Shown: positions 7,064 through 13,365 of the stretch, in pieces
Position numbering within the stretch: the first letter of the stretch is position 1
Layout: each line of letters begins with the position of its first letter
Assembly (NCBI GenBank): GCA_041946865.1
Contig: JBHGBF010000117.1
Location: 1 to 16,116, forward strand
Origin: RPQK01 sp041946865
GTDB taxonomy: Bacteria; Acidobacteriota; UBA6911; RPQK01
Direction: 5' to 3'
Length of the DNA stretch: 16,116 nucleotides
Position numbers and translations under genes: made by a program
The notes under the pieces: generated by a model
Told to the model about the DNA's origin: nothing
The model's database searches: none
Seen by the model: the letters and a program-made list of their open reading frames with translations, nothing else

Positions 7064-7144
7064 CACCTGGTCACCTGGTCACCCGCTCACCCGGTCACCT
7101 TGTCACCTTGTCACCCCCGTCACCTTGTCACCCTGTCAGCCGGT
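7064..7144. repeat. ten-copy tandem array of an 8-bp unit
   Basis: Consecutive units are CACCTGGT, CACCTGGT, CACCCGCT, CACCCGGT, CACCTTGT, CACCTTGT, a 9-bp CACCCCCGT, CACCTTGT, CACCCTGT and CAGCCGGT. The consensus is CACCYKGT. The unit is not a multiple of three and lies between promoters, so it is not coding. Copies vary mainly at positions 5 and 6, so it is an old rather than a freshly slipped array. Confidence 0.92.
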
Positions 7145-7172
7145 CCTCATGCATTTCCCGTGCCTGACGAAA

Positions 7173-7205
7173 TGAAACAGGGCTTATCACTCCCCGTAAT
7201 ATACT
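7173..7205 (+). promoter_or_regulatory. ECF-type and -10 promoter elements of the sigma gene
   Basis: TGAAAC (7173-7178), 16 nt and CGTAAT (7195-7200) have the form of an ECF sigma promoter (GAAC-type -35, CGT-type -10), which would allow the sigma factor to drive its own operon. A TATACT hexamer (7200-7205) overlaps its end and lies 6 nt before the ATG. Either element places the transcript start at or within a few nt of the start codon. Confidence 0.45.
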
Positions 7206-7211
7206 TAGGGG

Positions 7212-7808
7212 ATGGCGCGGACGGATGCAGAGTTGGTGGCTGCCACTCTAGCCGGAGACCCGAATGCGTTTGGCGAAATCGTCAGGCGTTATCAGCAGTT
7301 CGTCTTCAATGCCGTCTACCATTACCTCGGGGTGAGGGGAGAAGTCGAGGATGTGGCTCAAGAAGTCTTTCTGAAGCTCTACCGTTCTCTGGATCGCTTC
7401 GATCAGACCCGGCCTCTGCAGGCCTGGATATACCGCATCACGGCGAACCAATGCCTTGACGAGGCCAGAAAGAACCGTCACCGTAGAGTCAAGAATTTCT
7501 CCGATCTGGGAGAAGAGGAAGAAGAGCGGATTCGCCGGTATTTCGACGAAGATCGGCACGGGGCGTCGCTTACCGAGTCCGAGGACAAGCAGTCTCTGGC
7601 GCTGCTGCAGAAAATGATGGACGGGCTGCCGGAGAAGGATAGAATGGCATTTGTACTGAGGGAGATAGAAGGGCTGAGCTACGCCGAGGTCAGTCAGGCG
7701 CTGAACACCTCAGTGACCGCAGCCCGCATCCGAATCAGTCGTGTCAAGAAGAAGTTGCTGGCCGAGCTGGGCCGGGTGCTTGGCCAGACACAAGGAGAAA
7801 GACGTTGA
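7212..7808 (+). CDS. ECF RNA polymerase sigma factor, sigma-E type (198 aa)
   Basis: An extracytoplasmic-function sigma factor that directs RNA polymerase to stress promoters. Region 2 covers about residues 18-90 (FGEIVRRYQQFVFNAVYHYL, then DVAQEVFLKLYRSLDRFD for core binding and -10 recognition). Region 4 covers about 128-183, with the helix-turn-helix GLSYAEVSQALNTSVTAARIRISRVKKKL that reads the -35. The linker (95-120) is acidic. Length is normal for the family. The ATG at 7212 has AGGGG directly against it, too close to act as a normal ribosome site, so a leaderless message is likely. It overlaps the next gene by 4 bp, and that gene has the form of its anti-sigma factor. Specific ECF group not assigned. 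Confidence 0.95.
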   Translation: MARTDAELVAATLAGDPNAFGEIVRRYQQFVFNAVYHYLGVRGEVEDVAQEVFLKLYRSLDRFDQTRPLQAWIYRITANQCLDEARKNRHRRVKNFSDLGEEEEERIRRYFDEDRHGASLTESEDKQSLALLQKMMDGLPEKDRMAFVLREIEGLSYAEVSQALNTSVTAARIRISRVKKKLLAELGRVLGQTQGERR

Positions 7809-8233
7809 ACACCAATCACATCCGGTTTTGGGAACTGGCTTCTGACGAACCGATCGACAGGGAGCATCTGAACACTTGTGAGGAGTGCCAGCGCCAGGCC
7901 GAGATACATCGTCTTCTCAACGTACAGCTGTCCCGCTTGCCGCGCATCGAGGCTCCCCCGTTCTTTGCCGCCCGGGTGCAAAACCTGATCGGTGAAAGCC
8001 GCTCTTCCCTGGTTTATTACTTCGAGCGGATGGCCGCGCAACTCGTGCCGCTGCTTACCCTTTTGATCCTGGCGACGAGTGTCTTCATTTACACCGTGCA
8101 TGAGCAGGAGACCAGCCAGATTTCGACCAATCTCCATGCTGTGCAAGTGCTGGAAGAATCGGCCTTTCCCGAAGTATCGGTCGAAAACATGATTGCTTCA
8201 CCTCCGGATGTTGACGAAGGATCCAAGCCATGA
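7805..8233 (+). CDS. zinc-finger anti-sigma-like membrane protein (142 aa)
   Basis: Probable anti-sigma factor of the ZAS type, which holds its ECF sigma partner at the membrane until a signal arrives. The N-terminal half is cytoplasmic and carries H21-x3-C25-x2-C28 (EHLNTCEECQ), the zinc-binding signature of the class. One membrane span follows at about residues 78-98 (AQLVPLLTLLILATSVFIYTV), with a 44-residue outer tail. It starts with a TTG at 7805 inside the stop of the sigma gene (TTGA overlap) with AGGAG upstream, so the two are translationally coupled. The next gene overlaps by ATGA. The order sigma, anti-sigma, periplasmic protein is the main support for the role. The sensed signal is unknown. 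Confidence 0.85.
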   Translation: MNTNHIRFWELASDEPIDREHLNTCEECQRQAEIHRLLNVQLSRLPRIEAPPFFAARVQNLIGESRSSLVYYFERMAAQLVPLLTLLILATSVFIYTVHEQETSQISTNLHAVQVLEESAFPEVSVENMIASPPDVDEGSKP

Positions 8234-8637
8234 CAAACCGCAACAAAGCCGTGTTGTGGGTGTTGGCGGTGTTCTTGCTCGGAGCACTGTCGGGAGGCAG
8301 CCTGGTTTATTTGCTGATCCTGCCCGACTCCTTTACTCCTGCGGCCTCGCGGCCTGGCCGCGGACAATCCCAAAAACGGGCTATTGAGCGTTTGTCGAAG
8401 GACCTGGACCTCGACCAGAAGCAGCAAGCGGAAGTCGACAAGATCTTCCAGGACGCTCGACGGGATTCTCACGAGGCTTTCAAGGAGATCAGAAGCGGAA
8501 TCCACCGGCGGCTCAAGCAGGTGCTGCGTCCGGACCAGTTCGCAAGGTACGAGAAGATCATGCGGGAGCGCCGGCAAGGGGCTCCCGGTGACCGGGGCGC
8601 TCCTCCTCCCGAAAAGGACGGCCGGCCACCGCGGTGA
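8230..8637 (+). CDS. Spy/CpxP-like periplasmic sensor or chaperone (135 aa)
   Basis: An exported, membrane-anchored helical protein of the LTXXQ/heavy-metal-resistance group, whose members act as periplasmic chaperones or metal sensors in envelope stress. Residues 8-31 are an N-terminal anchor or uncut signal (VLWVLAVFLLGALSGGSLVYLLI). Residues 50-111 form the helical core, with the hallmark LDLDQKQQAEVDKIFQDARRD and a second helix ending VLRPDQFARYEKIM. The tail is low-complexity, rich in Pro, Gly and Arg. It starts at the ATGA overlap with the anti-sigma gene. Its last 80 bp overlap the end of the methyltransferase gene on the other strand. It may tune the sigma/anti-sigma pair, which is an inference from order and coupling. 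Confidence 0.85.
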   Translation: MTNRNKAVLWVLAVFLLGALSGGSLVYLLILPDSFTPAASRPGRGQSQKRAIERLSKDLDLDQKQQAEVDKIFQDARRDSHEAFKEIRSGIHRRLKQVLRPDQFARYEKIMRERRQGAPGDRGAPPPEKDGRPPR

Positions 8638-9601
8638 TGATCCCCGCTGACCCTGCCACCCGTTCCACGATCGGAAAACCGAACAAAAACAGCTTCAGGG
8701 CGTAGTACGGCCCTCTTGACCGGAACTTGTCTTTCGACCAGTTGATCAGGCTGTACTTCAGCGCGTGGAAACTCACCATCCGCGAAAAAAACAGCGGGCC
8801 GTGCAAGAATTCCAGGTCAGTTAGTGAAAGAATTCTTTGCAGCGACTGCGGGGAAAAGTGGTGAAGGTGGCGCGGGACGTCATCGAAGCCGTACCAGAAA
8901 CGCCGGAAAATCCGTGCTTGCAGGCTGTCGAGGTTGGGGAGCGAAATGAACACCAGGCCCCCCGGCTTGAGCAGCTCGCGCACCCTGGCCAGGACTCTTA
9001 GCGGGGCGGGAAGATGCTCGAGCACATGCCAGAAGCAGATGACGTCGAACAGCCCGGGAGGCAGTCGGTCCGAATAGATGTTTCCAGGGATCAGACTGAG
9101 GTCGGGAAACGCGTCTGACACCATCCGGACAGTGGGCTCTGCGAATTCAACCCCGGTTCGGGCCCATTTCTGCGGATCAAGCGCTAACAGAAAGCGGGCA
9201 TCCGCGCAGCCGACATCCAGGATGCGCCCCCCGGATGCGTATCTTTCAACCAGTCTGACCTTCTCGGTTTCTTTTTTCCAGGACCGGCTCTTCTGCAGCC
9301 GACCTGCCTGGAACTCCTCAATCATGCGGGCCGTATCGCCCAGGTAGGCAGGCGGGTAATAGTCGCCGATAGTCGTCTCGTCAAGAGGGGGATGAGTCCA
9401 GCCGTAGCGGCAGTCGCGGCATTGCAGAATATCCCAGGGTTCTTGGGGAATGCAGCGAACGCGGTCGAACGCCGCGCAAAAGTAAATGGTCTTCGGGCTA
9501 CCGCAAAGCGGGCACCGCACCGGCGGTTGGCTTAATGGTGGCCGGGTGCTTTGCAGCCCGGCGCCGGACCCTGGAGAATCCGACCACCCTGAACGCTCCA
9601 T
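8558..9601 (-). CDS. class I SAM-dependent methyltransferase with zinc ribbon (347 aa)
   Basis: A methyltransferase of the Methyltransf_23 type, often found in polysaccharide, lipid or secondary-metabolite clusters. A four-cysteine zinc ribbon comes first: C30-x2-C33 and C61-x2-C64 (RCPLCGS, LQCRDCRYGW). The SAM fold follows: motif I ILDVGCADARFL (127-138), motif II-like GVEFAEP (150-156), acidic post-II GNIYSD, motif IV DVICFWHVLEHL (186-197) and LLKPGGLVFISLPN (210-223). HLHHFSPQSL (245-254) is typical of this subgroup. ATG at 9601 is preceded by AGGAAGA. Substrate unknown. It stands alone, runs tail to tail with the sigma operon and overlaps the Spy-like gene by 80 bp. Confidence 0.92.
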   Translation of the reverse strand: MERSGWSDSPGSGAGLQSTRPPLSQPPVRCPLCGSPKTIYFCAAFDRVRCIPQEPWDILQCRDCRYGWTHPPLDETTIGDYYPPAYLGDTARMIEEFQAGRLQKSRSWKKETEKVRLVERYASGGRILDVGCADARFLLALDPQKWARTGVEFAEPTVRMVSDAFPDLSLIPGNIYSDRLPPGLFDVICFWHVLEHLPAPLRVLARVRELLKPGGLVFISLPNLDSLQARIFRRFWYGFDDVPRHLHHFSPQSLQRILSLTDLEFLHGPLFFSRMVSFHALKYSLINWSKDKFRSRGPYYALKLFLFGFPIVERVAGSAGIITAVAGRPFREEERPGHREPLAGAPA

Positions 9602-9605
9602 TCTT

Positions 9606-9640
9606 CCTAATCGTCAATCCTCACTCGTCAATCGTCAATC
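9606..9640. repeat. five-copy tandem array of a 7-bp unit
   Basis: On the minus strand the units read GATTGAC, GATTGAC, GAGTGAG, GATTGAC and GATTAGG. The last unit supplies the AGG of the ribosome site for the methyltransferase gene. The array fills most of the 88-bp gap between this gene and the AI-2E-type permease. It is unlike the 8-bp array at 7064 in length, but shares the TGAC core. Confidence 0.85.
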
Positions 9641-9654
9641 CCTATTTGAATCGA

Positions 9655-9683
9655 TTGTCTCCAATCCTTGTCTGCTCTATGCT
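9655..9683 (+). promoter_or_regulatory. promoter of the AI-2E-type permease gene
   Basis: TTGTCT (9655-9660, four of six to TTGACA) is followed after exactly 17 nt by TATGCT (9678-9683, four of six to TATAAT). The -10 ends 6 nt before the ATG at 9690, so transcription would begin at or next to the start codon. There is no Shine-Dalgarno site. Confidence 0.5.
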
Positions 9684-9689
9684 TCGGAT

Positions 9690-10817
9690 ATGAGCTCGCA
9701 GCGGAACCTGGCCCGGCTGGTTCTCTTGATCGCCGCCCTGATCGTCCTGTACTTCGTGTTTCAGATCTTTCGACCATTCCTCGCCGCAATTGCCGTCGCC
9801 GTCGTCCTCAGCACGCTCTCTTACCCGCTCTTTGAACGGCTGGTAGGCCGGCTGGGGGGACGCCGGGGCTGGGCGGCCCTGGTGGCCTGTCTCTGCCTGA
9901 CACTCCTGATTGTGGTCCCGTTCATTATTCTTCTTATCATGCTCGGTCAGCAGGTCAGCCAAATCTACCAGCAGTTCGAGGCGATGCTGGCCAAGGGCGA
10001 GCTGAGCAAGTTTTCGACGCTCTCGGACATCCCCTTCTTGCGAAAGCCCCTGGCCTGGCTCAACGATCTGGTCGACTTGAAGCGCATTGACCTGGTCGGG
10101 AACCTGGCCGGTTTGCTGAAACAGGCGAGTGTGTTTCTCCTGACCCACAGCACGGCGATCGTGACCGGCTTGTTCAACCTGATATTCGACTTTTTCATCA
10201 TGGTCGTGACCATGTTCTTCCTCTTTCGAGACGGGCACCGTCTGAGGAACGAACTGGCCTCTCTGTCGCCTGTCTCGAAGCGCTACACCGATCTGCTTTC
10301 GACGACTTTCCGGGAGGTCGCGCGCGCTACCATCATCGGAAGCCTGCTTACCGCGCTGGCGCAGGGTCTGGCCTCAGGGATCATCTATTGGAGCCTGGGG
10401 GTCTCCAATGCGCTGTTCTGGGGCACCATCAGCGCCTTCTGCGCGCTGGTGCCGGTGGTCGGCGCCACCATCGTCTGGATTCCGTGGGCTCTCTATTTCT
10501 TGCTGAGCGGCAGTATCGTGAAAGGCATCCTGATGATAGCACTGCAGTCGCTGGTGGTTGGGTCCCTGGATAACATCCTGCGCCCGTTGCTCATCGAGGG
10601 GCGCATCCGCATGCATACCATGGTGGTTTTCTTTTCCATCATGGGCGGAATAGCGTATTTCGGCGTCCTGGGCACGGTGTTCGGCCCCATCATCGTGGCG
10701 CTGGGAATGACACTTCTCGAAGTCTACAAGATCGAGGTGCGGGCCGCGCAGCAGCCAGAGCCGCAGACACAAAATGAAGAAGAACCTGCTTTTGACAGGC
10801 CATCCGGGGGTGGGTAA
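9690..10817 (+). CDS. AI-2E family transporter, multi-pass permease (375 aa)
   Basis: A polytopic membrane protein of the AI-2E/YdiK/TqsA family (PF01594), members of which export small molecules such as autoinducer-2 or act as sodium-proton antiporters. With the start at 9690 the protein begins MSSQRNLARLVLL and has spans at about residues 8-27, 28-45, 62-85 and 150-180, then a re-entrant-like part and 4-5 further spans ending at 345. Family marks are the FLFRDGHRLR stretch (177-186), SLDNILRPLLIEGR (292-305) and GGIAYFGVLGTVFGPIIVAL (319-338). A longer open frame begins at 9486, but it has no signal features and overlaps the divergent methyltransferase. The 3' end overlaps the NTPase gene by 44 bp. 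Substrate not predictable. Confidence 0.9.
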   Translation: MSSQRNLARLVLLIAALIVLYFVFQIFRPFLAAIAVAVVLSTLSYPLFERLVGRLGGRRGWAALVACLCLTLLIVVPFIILLIMLGQQVSQIYQQFEAMLAKGELSKFSTLSDIPFLRKPLAWLNDLVDLKRIDLVGNLAGLLKQASVFLLTHSTAIVTGLFNLIFDFFIMVVTMFFLFRDGHRLRNELASLSPVSKRYTDLLSTTFREVARATIIGSLLTALAQGLASGIIYWSLGVSNALFWGTISAFCALVPVVGATIVWIPWALYFLLSGSIVKGILMIALQSLVVGSLDNILRPLLIEGRIRMHTMVVFFSIMGGIAYFGVLGTVFGPIIVALGMTLLEVYKIEVRAAQQPEPQTQNEEEPAFDRPSGGG

Positions 10818-11322
10818 AACGACCCTCCTGGTAACCCTGGTTGAACGGTTTCGCCAATATCCGGTCACGGGCTTCTTTACGGAGGAGATCCGCGAGGCCG
10901 GCGAGAGGGTGGGATTTCGAGCGGTGACCCTGAACGGGAGCAGCGCCGTATTTGCACACAAGGACTATCACACCGATCCCCGTCTTCGGGTCGGCCGCTA
11001 CGGAGTGAAACCAGACGTGCTCGAGGCCCTGGTTCTGCCGCACTTAGAGCCGGAACGAAAGAGCGCCCGATTGGTTTTCATCGACGAGATCGCGAAGATG
11101 GAGCTTCTGTCTCCAAGATTTAAGGACCGAGTCCTTGCCGTCCTGGATTCGCCGGTCCCGGTGGTTGCCACCATCAGCCTGAAAGGCACGGGGTTCGTGA
11201 AACACACCAAATCGCGTGCGGACGCGAAGATGATCACTGTGACATTTCAGAACCGGGGGGTACTGGCCGGCCAGCTGGAGCGTGAGATTGAAGCTCTGTT
11301 GGCACAAGAGTTGCCTCGTTGA
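10774..11322 (+). CDS. THEP1-type nucleoside-triphosphatase (182 aa)
   Basis: A small P-loop NTPase of the NTPase_1/THEP1 family (PF03266), soluble enzymes that hydrolyse NTPs; the cellular role is poorly known. Walker A is GHPGVGKTT (9-17) with K15; the following GFFTEEIRE (33-41) and GERVGF are family marks. Walker B is LVFIDE (100-105) with D104 and E105, followed by IAKMEL. Length and order match the family. It overlaps the permease gene by 44 bp in another frame. Upstream of the ATG at 10774 there is no ribosome site (CCGCAGACACAAA), so translation probably depends on coupling to the upstream gene. Related genes are well known from archaea and thermophiles but occur widely in bacteria. 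Confidence 0.93.
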   Translation: MKKNLLLTGHPGVGKTTLLVTLVERFRQYPVTGFFTEEIREAGERVGFRAVTLNGSSAVFAHKDYHTDPRLRVGRYGVKPDVLEALVLPHLEPERKSARLVFIDEIAKMELLSPRFKDRVLAVLDSPVPVVATISLKGTGFVKHTKSRADAKMITVTFQNRGVLAGQLEREIEALLAQELPR

Positions 11323-11394
11323 GGGCATGAATTGGTCCAAGGGACAGCCGGTAGTTCTTCCATGAATCCCTGGCGGGGATTTCGCGGCACTGCC

Positions 11395-11424
11395 TTGCAG
11401 CACTTTGTTTTCATTCGGTATCAT
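11395..11424 (+). promoter_or_regulatory. promoter candidate of the secreted 206-aa protein
   Basis: TTGCAG (11395-11400), 18 nt and TATCAT (11419-11424, five of six to TATAAT). The -10 ends 8 nt before the ATG at 11433, so the transcript would have only a base or two of leader. The -35 is a weak match. Confidence 0.4.
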
Positions 11425-11432
11425 TACTTTCG

Positions 11433-12053
11433 ATGAAGCGATCCCCGCTGCTACTGATAGTCGTTGCTTGTCTTTGTACATCTGTCCTTGCCAAGTACAA
11501 GATAAAGGAATTCAAACCGAAAGCCGCCAAGGAGTACGCTGCTCATCAGGATTTCCAGAACATCGTCATTGCCGCCGACCCGCGTCTGACCGAAGCGGGC
11601 GTGCTCGAGCTTTTTGACACTAGGAAGTTGCTCGATCAGCTGATCATGCCGGTGGTCGTTGTCGTGGAGAACAACAATGACTTCGCGATTCGGATCGCTG
11701 CGGAAGACATCCTGCTTTTGGACTCGACCGGCGCCCAGATCCCGGGGATGCCTTACGACGAAGTCCTGTTGCGGTTGACGCTAAAGAACCACCTCGGCAC
11801 ATACTCCGGGCGTAAGGAGGTCCTTCTGCGTCAGGTCCGCGACAAGAACATGGTGATGGACTTTGAACACAAGTACTTCGGTGAAAAACTGGTCGCGCCG
11901 CACAATTCCGATTACGGTGTGGTCTTCTTCGCTTTCCCCAGCGCCGGAGATCTTAAGGGGACCCGCCTTTACGTTCCCAGGATTCATAACATTACTCAGG
12001 ACGAACCCTTGATATTCTTTGAGTTTGACCTCGACAAGTCGAAGCAGCAGTAA
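11433..12053 (+). CDS. secreted protein of unknown function (206 aa)
   Basis: No family recognised. The N-terminus is a signal peptide (MKRSPLLLIVVACLCTSVLA, residues 1-20) with an AKYK cleavage region; its cysteines do not sit at a proper lipobox. The mature part is strand-rich and mixed in charge, with VVVVVENNNDFAIRIAAEDILLLDSTG (about 73-99) suggesting an immunoglobulin-like or beta-sandwich fold, and a C-terminus ending FFEFDLDKSKQQ. The phrase ENNNDFAIRIAAEDI resembles domains that describe surface-exposed beta-strand pairs, but I cannot name one. The ATG at 11433 lacks a ribosome site and lies 8 nt after TATCAT. It begins after a 110-bp gap and is followed 37 bp later by the M16 peptidases, possibly one transcript. 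Confidence 0.8.
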   Translation: MKRSPLLLIVVACLCTSVLAKYKIKEFKPKAAKEYAAHQDFQNIVIAADPRLTEAGVLELFDTRKLLDQLIMPVVVVVENNNDFAIRIAAEDILLLDSTGAQIPGMPYDEVLLRLTLKNHLGTYSGRKEVLLRQVRDKNMVMDFEHKYFGEKLVAPHNSDYGVVFFAFPSAGDLKGTRLYVPRIHNITQDEPLIFFEFDLDKSKQQ

Positions 12054-12090
12054 GCCGATCGCCGATGATCCCCGTGTCTCGAGCCTTTTG

Positions 12091-13365
12091 ATGACGTCTC
12101 AGATACATATCGATTTCACGGAGCACCGGTTGTCCAATGGCTTGCAGGTGATCCTCTATCGCGACAACCGGGTCCCGCTCGTCCACGTCAGCCTCTACTA
12201 CCGGGTTGGTTCGAGCTACGAGCAACCGGGACAGTCGGGGCTCGCGCATCTTTTCGAACACATGATGTTCGAGGGCTCCGAAAACGTTGCCAAAAACGAG
12301 CATGGCCGTCTTCTGGATGCGACCGGCGGCAGCTGGAACGCTTCGACGAGTAAGGACCGGACCAACTACTATGCGACTGTCCCGTCTAATTTCCTCGACC
12401 TGGCCCTCTGGCTCGAGGCGGACCGGATGCGCTCGCTTCGCATAACGCCCGAAAACTTCGAGAACCAGCGTCAGACCGTCATCGAAGAAAAGAAACAGAG
12501 CTACGACAACCGCCCGTACGGACGGGCAAACCTGCGTTTTGATGAGCTGGCTTACACCAACTGGGCGTACGGTCATCCGGTGATTGGCGACGTCGAAGAT
12601 CTGAAGAGGTTGACTTTGGACGAGGCGGTCGCTTTTCACGAACGGTTCTACGGGCCGGGCAACGCGGTTCTGGTTGTGGCCGGAGACATTAGCGAGGCAA
12701 GCGCGCTCGCGAAGATCGAACACTACTTTTCCCCGATCGCCGATCGGACCGACAGGTTCACGCCGGATCTGACAGAACCCGCTCAGCAACAGGGAAAGAA
12801 AGAGCTTCATAAGGACATCCTGGCTGCGTTGCCGGCGATCCTGCTCGGCTTTCACATGGCGGAGTACGGCTCCCGCGACCACTACGCGCTCTCCGTCCTG
12901 TCGCTCATCCTGACTCAGGGCGAGTCAAGCCGGCTCTACCGAAAGCTGATCTATGACAACAATTGGGTCACGTCGGTCTACAGCGGACCGAATCAGTACA
13001 TGGGGCCGCAGCTGTTCTCGGTCTGGTGCCAGATTCAGGATGGGAATTCGCCGGAGCGCATTCAGGACGAGTTGTTGGAGGAGCTTCGGCAAATCGGACA
13101 GTCGGCGGTTTCCGATCAGGAACTGGAAAAAGCCAGGAACAACATCAGCCACGCTTTCCTGACCCGGCTGACACGTGTTTCCCAGATCGGCGAAGCGCTG
13201 GCCAGTTACGCGGTCTTTCTGAACAACCCGGGGGCAATCAACACCGAGCTCGAACGCTTTTTTGACATCGGGGCGAAAGACATTCAGGCGGCGGCTGAGC
13301 GCACCTTCACGGCCGAAAACCAGACCGCTATTTTCGTCCTGCCCGGAGGAGGAGGTCCCCGTTGA
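12091..13365 (+). CDS. M16 family zinc metallopeptidase, catalytic subunit (424 aa)
   Basis: An M16B peptidase (mitochondrial processing peptidase/YmxG type) that degrades short unfolded peptides inside the cell. The inverted zinc motif HxxEH is H53-LFE-H57 (AHLFEHMMFEG), with E132/E133 in VIEEKKQ as the third ligand about 76 residues on. The family GSSYEQPGQSGLAHLFEH and GNAVLVVAGDI segments are intact; N- and C-terminal M16 halves are both present. No signal peptide is seen with the start at 12091, so the cytoplasm is expected. That ATG has no good ribosome site and a TTG at 12019 is an alternative, but it would extend into the previous gene. It overlaps the next gene by TTGA. Confidence 0.93.
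   Translation: MTSQIHIDFTEHRLSNGLQVILYRDNRVPLVHVSLYYRVGSSYEQPGQSGLAHLFEHMMFEGSENVAKNEHGRLLDATGGSWNASTSKDRTNYYATVPSNFLDLALWLEADRMRSLRITPENFENQRQTVIEEKKQSYDNRPYGRANLRFDELAYTNWAYGHPVIGDVEDLKRLTLDEAVAFHERFYGPGNAVLVVAGDISEASALAKIEHYFSPIADRTDRFTPDLTEPAQQQGKKELHKDILAALPAILLGFHMAEYGSRDHYALSVLSLILTQGESSRLYRKLIYDNNWVTSVYSGPNQYMGPQLFSVWCQIQDGNSPERIQDELLEELRQIGQSAVSDQELEKARNNISHAFLTRLTRVSQIGEALASYAVFLNNPGAINTELERFFDIGAKDIQAAAERTFTAENQTAIFVLPGGGGPR

Larger units (their letters stand above)
6905..7211. other. 307-bp divergent intergenic region with tandem repeats
   Basis: Non-coding region between the outer-membrane barrel gene and the ECF sigma gene. It holds the barrel promoter with a palindrome, inverted copies of an 8-bp repeat, the ten-copy repeat array and the sigma gene promoter. 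Each is listed separately. The open frame that covers part of it on the minus strand has repeat-derived, non-protein-like content. Confidence 0.7.

Noticed and set aside
6905..7066. 54-residue extension of the outer-membrane barrel gene.
   Set aside because: The extra residues come from repeat and promoter DNA, whereas the ATG at 6904 gives a proper signal peptide and ribosome site.
7064..7144. CRISPR array.
   Set aside because: Units are only 8 bp with no spacers, and no cas genes are present.
9486..9689. N-terminal extension of the AI-2E permease by 68 residues.
   Set aside because: It overlaps the start of the divergent methyltransferase and the 7-bp array, lacks a ribosome site, and is not membrane- or signal-like. 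The ATG at 9690 begins right before the first span.
12019..12090. Upstream TTG start for the first M16 gene.
   Set aside because: It would overlap the previous gene by 35 bp and add a Ser-rich tail with no family counterpart. The M16 N-terminus begins normally at 12091.
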